Shown one piece after another: positions 57,977 to 64,000 of a stretch of 64,000 bases of DNA (the first letter of the stretch is position 1; each line of letters begins with the position of its first letter). The stretch spans positions 62,001-126,000 of the forward strand of contig NZ_JACIFF010000003.1 of the NCBI RefSeq assembly GCF_014197245.1, written 5' to 3'. A model generated the notes under the pieces. The model did no database searches, was not told the DNA's origin, and was given only the letters and a program-made list of their open reading frames with translations. Origin of the DNA: Neolewinella aquimaris (lineage in GTDB: Bacteria > Bacteroidota > Bacteroidia > Chitinophagales > Saprospiraceae). A program made the position numbers and the translations under genes.

Positions 57977-58807
57977 ATGCAAACCTATTACGACTTCCTT
58001 GACTTCCTCGGCACGCTCTCCGTTGAACAAACCCTATGGTTAGCCATCTTCGGGCTGCTGATCCTAACCATCGGAATTTGCCTTGGCTGGCTCATACAAC
58101 GACGGAAAACCAGTAAAATCCGGCAGTCGCTTTCGGCTACTAAGCGAGAAATGGAAACTTACCGGGAACGCGTTACCTCCACCGACGAAGAGCAAAAGGC
58201 CCTGGCCCGCGAACTCGTCAATCTCACTACGGAAAAGGACGATATCCTCGTTCACCTTAGGGAGGTACAGCACCGCAACGGATCCCTCGGAAACGACCTC
58301 CAACTATTTCGTGCTGACAACGACCGGCTGACCGCCACCAACCAGAGCTACGCCACCACCATCGAGGACCTGAACGACCAGATCATCGGACTCAAAACCC
58401 GCAACGAGCAGTTACTGGGCGGGGGCGCAGGTGCAGCCACCGATTCAGTAGAGCAACGCCTGCGGGCCCTGGAAATCCGGGTAGCCAGCCTTGCCAAAAC
58501 GGAGCCGACCGCGCTGCCACCCATCAATACCGGTGAGCCGACCCATCAGGTTCGCATCGGAGAATCGCTGGCGGATGTAAGCGAACCGGAAGCCGCGGAC
58601 TTTACCCGAATCTCCGGTATCGACAACCGGGTATCGCGCGCACTCCGGGATGCAGGCATTCAATCCTGGACTGCCCTGGCAAATACTCCAACCGAAGAGA
58701 TCGGAGCGATTCTTTACCAAGCGGATCTGGACGATGCGACTTACGATATTGCCGACTGGCAGATCGAGTCCGCCCGTATAGCCGGTGAGACTAAACTATC
58801 GGTATAG
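57977..58807 (+). CDS. Membrane-anchored coiled-coil protein with C-terminal helix-hairpin-like domain
   Basis: 276 residues from ATG at 57977. One membrane segment (LWLAIFGLLILTIGICLGWL), a coiled coil (about residues 50-140, with ATKREMETYRERVTS and LNDQIIGLKTRNEQLL), a flexible linker containing a 19-bp element, and a C-terminal domain FTRISGIDNRVSRALRDAGIQSW of the helix-hairpin-helix-like type seen in envelope proteins. Function unknown; a scaffold role is a guess. It starts 49 bp after dnaB and may share its transcript. Confidence 0.7.
   Translation: MQTYYDFLDFLGTLSVEQTLWLAIFGLLILTIGICLGWLIQRRKTSKIRQSLSATKREMETYRERVTSTDEEQKALARELVNLTTEKDDILVHLREVQHRNGSLGNDLQLFRADNDRLTATNQSYATTIEDLNDQIIGLKTRNEQLLGGGAGAATDSVEQRLRALEIRVASLAKTEPTALPPINTGEPTHQVRIGESLADVSEPEAADFTRISGIDNRVSRALRDAGIQSWTALANTPTEEIGAILYQADLDDATYDIADWQIESARIAGETKLSV
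58418..58436 (+). repeat. 19-bp dispersed G+C-rich element, copy in coiled-coil protein linker
   Basis: GGCGGGGGCGCAGGTGCAG, two mismatches. It encodes Gly-Gly-Gly-Ala-Gly-Ala between the coiled coil and the C-terminal domain, the same reading frame as the copy at 4421. Confidence 0.6.
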
Positions 58808-58845
58808 GATGCACGTCAATACAAGGTCGAAGCAGCCGTACCCCT

Positions 58846-59523
58846 ATGTCCGATTCACAGCTCTGGTTCCTGGAGAACATCAATCTCCAGTTCGTTTTTT
58901 GTCCCAAGAAGGTTGACCGGGGTGATCTGGAGACGGTGGATCACCTCTCCTTTGCCGCACACCAGTACGTGTACCTACCCGAAGAACCTGCCCAGAAGAT
59001 CTACCTGATCAACGGTGGCCGCATTAAGATCGGCACCTACGGCGAAGACGGAAAGGAGATCACGAAGGCAATACTCACGACGGGCGAAGTTTTCGGTGAA
59101 ATGGCCCTGATCGGTCAGGAAAGCCGGCGGGATTTTGCCTACGCCCTCGAGGACACCGACCTCTGCGTACTCGAAAAAGGGGACCTCCATAAGATGTTCC
59201 GGGAGCGGGGTGAACTGCAAACCTACTTTCTCCAACTCATCGGAAATCGTACCCTGCGCCTGGAAAAGCGCCTGGAAAACCTGATGTTCAAATCGAGCCG
59301 AACCCGAATCACGGATTTCCTCCGGGAACTGATCGACACCCGGGGACGCAAGGTAGGCTACGAGCACGAGGTCAGGAATATGCTTACCCATAAGGAGATC
59401 GCCGACCTGACCGGCACGAGCCGGCAGACCGTAAACAGCGTACTCAACGAACTCCGCCGCGACGAGGTTATTTCGTTCGACCGCAAGCGGATGCTCGTCC
59501 GCGACCTCGATCGCTTACAGTAA
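58846..59523 (+). CDS. Crp/Fnr family transcriptional regulator
   Basis: 225 residues. A cyclic-nucleotide-binding beta-barrel (IYLINGGRIKIGTYGEDGKE; VFGEMALIGQESRRDFAYAL) and a C-terminal winged helix (LTHKEIADLTGTSRQTVNSVLNELRRDEVISFDRKRM, given here in separate parts: HKEIADLTGTSRQTVNSVL and RRDEVISF) identify the family. The effector-binding arginine/serine pattern of Crp is not obvious, so the ligand is unknown; note a cyclase gene at 0.4 kb. Convergent with the surface-protein gene, one base away. Confidence 0.9.
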   Translation: MSDSQLWFLENINLQFVFCPKKVDRGDLETVDHLSFAAHQYVYLPEEPAQKIYLINGGRIKIGTYGEDGKEITKAILTTGEVFGEMALIGQESRRDFAYALEDTDLCVLEKGDLHKMFRERGELQTYFLQLIGNRTLRLEKRLENLMFKSSRTRITDFLRELIDTRGRKVGYEHEVRNMLTHKEIADLTGTSRQTVNSVLNELRRDEVISFDRKRMLVRDLDRLQ

Positions 59524-59524
59524 G

Positions 59525-62500
59525 CTACCGGAGAACGGAAATGTCACCCCGGTACAGGAGGGTTACCCCATCCAGAAAAACTACCTCTATGGTGTAGACA
59601 AATACGCCCGGATCAACCCGGTCGCCACTAGCCGAAAATCCATCCCACAGCAGCGTACCGTCGAGACAATTGGCCGGAATGTTGGACAATTCGTGGACTA
59701 ATCCGCCCCAGCGGTTGAAAATATTGACCCGGGTAATACCCACTACGCCCTGGCAGGCGTAAATGCGGAAATCATCGTTGCGGCCATCCTGATTGGGACT
59801 GAAGACATTGGGGATGTAGACGTTCCGGTTGGCGTCTACCTCAACGTAAATATCAGCCAACGCCTCACAACCGTTCTGATTGGTGACCGTAAGGGTATAG
59901 TCCTGGCTTCTTATGGGAAACACGAAGGGATCACGAATGGTGTCGGAAGACAAAGAATCCGGTGGTGTCCACTGGTAAGTGTACATATCATTAGCAGGAC
60001 TAATGAGGGGGTTCAGCTGACGGAGGCGGTCTCCGAGTTCGACCGTGATCCGTTCGGGCAGGTCGATGATGATTTCCGGAGGCTGCGGAACACTGAAGCT
60101 GTCCTGGGCGGTACAACCTACGGAGTCGTACACGGTGACCACAACTTCGCCCGCGAAGGTGGTGCCGGGCTGATCGGCTGGGAAGAGGAAGCCATCTTCA
60201 TTCAACGTGAAGGTAAAGTCGCTAAGACTCGATGATTGACCACCAAAGGCCGTATCGAGGCTGATAGTGGTCGTCTCCCCGAAACAGAGGGGGGGGATGA
60301 TGTCTTCTACCGTAAAGAAGATCGGGCTTGGCTCCAGAATGGTGTATTGCAGGCTGTCTTGGCAGCCCTCAACATCGGTAACGGTAACCCCGTAGGTTCC
60401 CGGAGCCAGATTATCGGCAATCTCGTCGTCGTTGTCAGTGACGTTGTCCGACCAGGTATAGGGATTGTCGCCGAGCGGGTTGTTATTAGTGCTGGCCAGG
60501 AACACGGCTAGCGTTCCGTCCTCGTCGCCCGTACAGGTAACCCGGGGCGTGGTCAATGAAGGATCGATTTGCAGCACCAGCGGGTCCGGCTCCCCCACGA
60601 CAACCTGTACCGTGTCGGGCGAACAACCCCTGGTATCGGTGATCACTAGAGGATAAACACCAGCCTGCACGTTGTTGATCGTGCCGGAGGTTTCCGTTCG
60701 ATCGATCCAGTCAAAGGTGTAACCCGGTGTGCCCCCGGTAACGGATACGGTGGCCGCGCCGTTGGTTTCCCCATTGCAACTGGCGTCCCGAATATCCTGG
60801 GTGACTTCGAAGTTTTCCGGACTGTCGATGGTGTCGGTAAATACCTGCGGGCAAGTACCGTCCGTGACCGTCACGGAGATCGGCCCGCGAACCAGGTCGG
60901 TCAGGGTCGAACTGGACTGATTGAGGATGGTATCGCCCGTCGACCAGTAAAAGTCGAACGTGCCGGTAGTACCGTCGGAGAAGCGGGCAGTAAAGGTGGC
61001 CGTACCATCGGCGGTCGTTTCGTCCGGGCAGCTGACGTCTTCGGTCGTGAAATCACCCGTAATGCCTACGGGGTCGTTGATGACGAAGGTGGTATCGAAG
61101 AAGGGCTGACAGGCATTCGCATCGGAAATGGTGACGCTGTAAGTGCCGGCGGCAAGGTTGTTGATGTTGTTGGATCGGGTGGGGTTGCCACTGGTGTTAT
61201 TCGACCAGAGGTAGTTGTAGGTTCCATCCGAGTTGGGTGTGCCACCGGTGGGCGTGACGAAGATGCTGCCGTTATCGTCTCCGAGACAGGTCGGATCGAT
61301 GGTCGTGAAGGTGTCGAGTTGGACCAGTCCGGGACTCGCTACCTGTCCGAATCCGTAGGAAATACACTCGTTCGATAGAGAAATCTCAACGACATAAGCA
61401 CCCACCGTCAGATCGGCGCTGGTCGTGCGCCCGATGTCGACCTGCTCGCCGAGGGAGTTGTCGGGGTTAAGGCGGTACCAGGTGTAACCCGTGATGGTGA
61501 TCGAATCACCGGGCGGGGGAGAGGCTACTACGGTCAATTGGCCGTCGCTGTCATCCGGACAGGAAACGAAGTCCGTGACGATGGGCTGAATGATCGCGGT
61601 CGGGGGAGAAAATATCTGAAAGGCAGAGGTGTCGACACAACCGTTCGCATCGGTGACGATGACCACGTAATTCGTATCGGGCTGCAGGTCACCGATGTTA
61701 TTCAGGTTACTCAGGGTGGTGGAGTCGAAGGTCATGGTAGTATCCGTCGGGGAGGGGATGCTGTCGTTGACGAAGCGGAAGGTATAGGGTGCCGTTCCTC
61801 CACTTACGTTGACGGTAGCCGTTCCGGCCTGATCGGGGCAACCAACGTCGGTCGTGACCACATCGAGCTCCAGCAACTCCGGTTCACTGATGGTGACGCG
61901 TTCTTGCACCTCACACCCCTGCGGATCGCTGTCGCGCAGCACGGCGATATAGGTACCGGGGGACAGGTTTTCAAAAGTTACGCGGGAAGCATTCCCGGGA
62001 GGGACATTGGAGAAGGGTCGGGCGGTAGTCCCATCCTCGTTGAGCAGACCGGCCCGGAACGGCAGGGTAGCCGGAGATCCCGTTGCACTGCCACCGATCG
62101 AAATGCTGCCGTCCGTATCACCGAAACAGCTCACGTTTGTGGAATCGGTAGAGATCACCAGAATCTTAGCGGCCGCAACCGAGAAGGAACGGGAATTCGA
62201 GCAGCCGTTGAGGTCGGTGACGGTCACGCTGTAGTCGCCGGGGTTTAGGTTGGTACGGTTAGACTCAGCGGCAGACTCCGTAAATCCATCGGACCAGGTA
62301 AAACTGTAGTTTCCGTTGTCCCGGACTCCTCCCGACACCCGGACACGGATCGCTCCATCCTCGGAGCCGCTACACGTAGCATCGCTGGTGGTAGACTGGC
62401 TCACGTCAATAAACAGCGCATTGGGTTGGTCGAGGGTCACGCTGCTTGTGCGGGTACAACCGGAGGCGATGTCCGTCACGGTAACCGAATAAGTTCCATC

Positions 62501-63955
62501 CGATAGTCCCGAAATGGTGTCCGTAGCGGCTCCCGTATTCCACGCAATGCGGTAGCCCATACTATTAGGGTCGTCGACGGGAGTAGCATTTTCGGAGATG
62601 GATACCACCAGTATGCCGTTGTTGTCGCCGTTGCAGAGGGGGCGTTGTACGACCTGAATGGACGCTCCGAAGGAGACGCCCTCTACGACCTGTATTTCCT
62701 GGGTGACGTCTTCACCCAGCGCATCCGTGACGGTCACGTCGTAGAAGCCGGCAACGAGGTCGCTAAAGGTGGCCGTTCCCCCCTCGGTAGCGATCGTTTG
62801 AGTAGGGCCGTTGGTAGCGGGCGGTGGAATGGTCCGGCGGTAGGTCGCGGTGTATGGTGCCAGTCCACCATTCACGGTGATTGTGATGCTTCCGTCGTCC
62901 TCGCCGGGACAGCTCACGCTGTCTACCACCGCCGTGAAGGTGGGTGCCGCTCCGCCGGTTGTTACACAGGCACCCGTATGGGTGACGGTCATGCCGACAA
63001 AATCGCAACTCACTTGGTCGGTGATGCTGATTGCATAGTCGCCAGGCACGGGAGTCGTATAGTTCACTACGTCTCCGTGACGGTAGGCGCCGCTGGGCCG
63101 GTCCAGGGAGGCGGTTTGATTGGTTGCGGTGTTGCGAATGCTTATAGTATAGTCGCCCGTACCCCGCAGTTCGCTTATCCCGCCTTCGATACGGAAGCTG
63201 CCGGCGCAGGTCGTGCTGCTCTGGGTGGCCTCGCTGGCAGTAACGGAATTCAGGAAGCCTACGGTGAAGGTCTGGTTTAGGTCTACGACGGTACACTGGC
63301 TGGGGTCGGAACCGCCGGTAGTGCCCTCAAAACGGAATTCCTGATTGCTCGTATCGAAAGAATCGACGGTGATGGGCGCAAAGTATAGTACGGTGGGTCC
63401 ACCGAAAAGGGTGGTGATTCCGTCAGTTCGGTTCCGGACAGTAAGATTGTAATCCCTGGAAAAGTAGTCTACGGGGGGCGCAATCGCCAAGTCACCATTG
63501 TACTGCGGGGTCCCCAAGTCCGGATTGCAGGGGTCGCTGTTGATGTCATTGACCAGGGGGCCAGTAGCGGAAGGCATGCAATCATATACCGCATACCCAA
63601 CTCCGCCTCGGGTGGCAGGATTCGGGTCGCCACTCAGGTCTGCGCTGTTTGCCCGGTGATTTACCAACAGCTCATCACCCATGCACATCCAGATGGTGTC
63701 GGGCTTGCTAGCAAAGGCCAGCGACCCACCTGGAGCCACGCCGCTAAAACTACTGCTGCTTACGCTTACGTTCGTGAAGCCGTCAATCGTGCCCGGATTG
63801 CTGGTACAGGCGGCTTTTGCCAGGCTGGACGACTTCGTAACAACATCTCCTTTTGTCAGGGGAAACAGGTCAAATCCTTGTGCCCGCAGCCCCGCAGATC
63901 CCAGCAATAATAGACTAGCAAAGAACAAAGTGCGTGTAACCAAGCAATTACGCAT
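59525..63955 (-). CDS. Large T9SS type B surface protein with SprB-type repeats
   Basis: 1476 residues from ATG at 63955 (an ATG eight codons upstream is possible). Signal peptide MRNCLVTRTLFFASLLLLG then a Ser-rich start. The body holds many SprB-like repeats of the pattern C-G-x-x-D-G-x-I-x-V...PYTYxW...GxYxVTVTDxxGC, for example SCFGDTDGSISIGG, DATCSGSEDGAIRVRV and DASCNGETNGAATVSV. The end is a type B sorting domain, IPNVFSPNQDGRNDDFRIYA. SprB-type proteins are surface adhesins that move along the cell in gliding bacteria; gliding is inference here. Confidence 0.9.
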   Translation of the reverse strand: MRNCLVTRTLFFASLLLLGSAGLRAQGFDLFPLTKGDVVTKSSSLAKAACTSNPGTIDGFTNVSVSSSSFSGVAPGGSLAFASKPDTIWMCMGDELLVNHRANSADLSGDPNPATRGGVGYAVYDCMPSATGPLVNDINSDPCNPDLGTPQYNGDLAIAPPVDYFSRDYNLTVRNRTDGITTLFGGPTVLYFAPITVDSFDTSNQEFRFEGTTGGSDPSQCTVVDLNQTFTVGFLNSVTASEATQSSTTCAGSFRIEGGISELRGTGDYTISIRNTATNQTASLDRPSGAYRHGDVVNYTTPVPGDYAISITDQVSCDFVGMTVTHTGACVTTGGAAPTFTAVVDSVSCPGEDDGSITITVNGGLAPYTATYRRTIPPPATNGPTQTIATEGGTATFSDLVAGFYDVTVTDALGEDVTQEIQVVEGVSFGASIQVVQRPLCNGDNNGILVVSISENATPVDDPNSMGYRIAWNTGAATDTISGLSDGTYSVTVTDIASGCTRTSSVTLDQPNALFIDVSQSTTSDATCSGSEDGAIRVRVSGGVRDNGNYSFTWSDGFTESAAESNRTNLNPGDYSVTVTDLNGCSNSRSFSVAAAKILVISTDSTNVSCFGDTDGSISIGGSATGSPATLPFRAGLLNEDGTTARPFSNVPPGNASRVTFENLSPGTYIAVLRDSDPQGCEVQERVTISEPELLELDVVTTDVGCPDQAGTATVNVSGGTAPYTFRFVNDSIPSPTDTTMTFDSTTLSNLNNIGDLQPDTNYVVIVTDANGCVDTSAFQIFSPPTAIIQPIVTDFVSCPDDSDGQLTVVASPPPGDSITITGYTWYRLNPDNSLGEQVDIGRTTSADLTVGAYVVEISLSNECISYGFGQVASPGLVQLDTFTTIDPTCLGDDNGSIFVTPTGGTPNSDGTYNYLWSNNTSGNPTRSNNINNLAAGTYSVTISDANACQPFFDTTFVINDPVGITGDFTTEDVSCPDETTADGTATFTARFSDGTTGTFDFYWSTGDTILNQSSSTLTDLVRGPISVTVTDGTCPQVFTDTIDSPENFEVTQDIRDASCNGETNGAATVSVTGGTPGYTFDWIDRTETSGTINNVQAGVYPLVITDTRGCSPDTVQVVVGEPDPLVLQIDPSLTTPRVTCTGDEDGTLAVFLASTNNNPLGDNPYTWSDNVTDNDDEIADNLAPGTYGVTVTDVEGCQDSLQYTILEPSPIFFTVEDIIPPLCFGETTTISLDTAFGGQSSSLSDFTFTLNEDGFLFPADQPGTTFAGEVVVTVYDSVGCTAQDSFSVPQPPEIIIDLPERITVELGDRLRQLNPLISPANDMYTYQWTPPDSLSSDTIRDPFVFPIRSQDYTLTVTNQNGCEALADIYVEVDANRNVYIPNVFSPNQDGRNDDFRIYACQGVVGITRVNIFNRWGGLVHELSNIPANCLDGTLLWDGFSASGDRVDPGVFVYTIEVVFLDGVTLLYRGDISVLR

Positions 63956-64000
63956 ACATGTGAAGTTCATAAACACGGGATAGGGTTCCCGCCCGGGACG

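Noticed and set aside
63879-63897. A 14th copy of the 19-bp element in the signal-peptide region of the SprB-type protein
   Set aside because: Only about two thirds of positions match the consensus; too weak to count.

Overview
The window looks like a high-GC chromosome segment of a marine-type Bacteroidota, most probably Saprospiria (Lewinella/Neolewinella-like). The evidence is: six secreted proteins with type IX secretion (T9SS) C-terminal sorting domains, three of the gliding-motility-associated type B and three of type A; a PF14905-type TonB-dependent outer membrane protein; TAnnTTTG-type -7 promoter boxes and few Shine-Dalgarno sequences; and DUF2490, DUF6807 and SprB-repeat proteins typical of the phylum. 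Assignment below phylum is inference. No rRNA, tRNA, phage or IS transposase was seen.

Layout. 1-7 kb: the 3' end of tryptophan 2,3-dioxygenase, a class III cyclase/STAND ATPase/TPR signalling protein, and a minus-strand operon of cytochrome P450, nucleoside hydrolase lipoprotein and GNAT acetyltransferase, then a nine-unit 84-bp tandem hairpin array. 7-18 kb: a secreted zinc protease, topoisomerase IV subunit A with a small membrane ORF behind it, a PhoD-like phosphatase fused to DUF1499, a proline-rich protein, thymidine kinase, a MoxR ATPase with an MtfA-like protein that lacks its zinc motif, and a CBS protein. 18-24 kb: a secreted esterase, a GxxExxY PD-(D/E)XK protein enclosed by inverted iteron clusters, a serine palmitoyltransferase-like enzyme, DUF805, and a T9SS type B protein. 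24-36 kb: two tandem paralogous T9SS cargo proteins, creatininase-like hydrolase, GNAT, a Rho-N-like protein, a large T9SS protein, DUF2490, pterin dehydratase, a TPR exported protein and a polysaccharide deacetylase. 36-46 kb: glutamyl-tRNA synthetase, a repeat block, an HD phosphohydrolase, a TonB-type receptor, the TrkA/TrkH potassium uptake pair and an M16 peptidase. 46-64 kb: a choice-of-anchor L adhesin, a two-component system, DUF6807, two rhodaneses, DUF421, a GNAT-like protein, DnaB with an intein, a coiled-coil membrane protein, a Crp/Fnr regulator and a 1.5-kilo-residue SprB-repeat surface protein.

Most genes are core or surface-associated and sit in short, tightly spaced operons with 4- or 8-bp overlaps. 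The striking content is the repeat landscape. (1) A roughly 42-bp cluster of four AATCYGCG octamers with fixed 10/13/11-bp start-to-start spacing recurs between genes; one inverted pair brackets the GxxExxY nuclease gene. (2) A 19-bp G+C-rich element (consensus GGCGGGGACGCGGGTGCAG) occurs at 13 sites in both orientations, both between genes and inside tolerant coding positions such as signal peptides, linkers and a loop. (3) Tandem and dispersed hairpin repeats lie near 6.2-7.0, 9.6, 12.5 and 38.1-38.8 kb. The DnaB intein is the other standout: it keeps the splicing residues but its endonuclease region is largely deleted.
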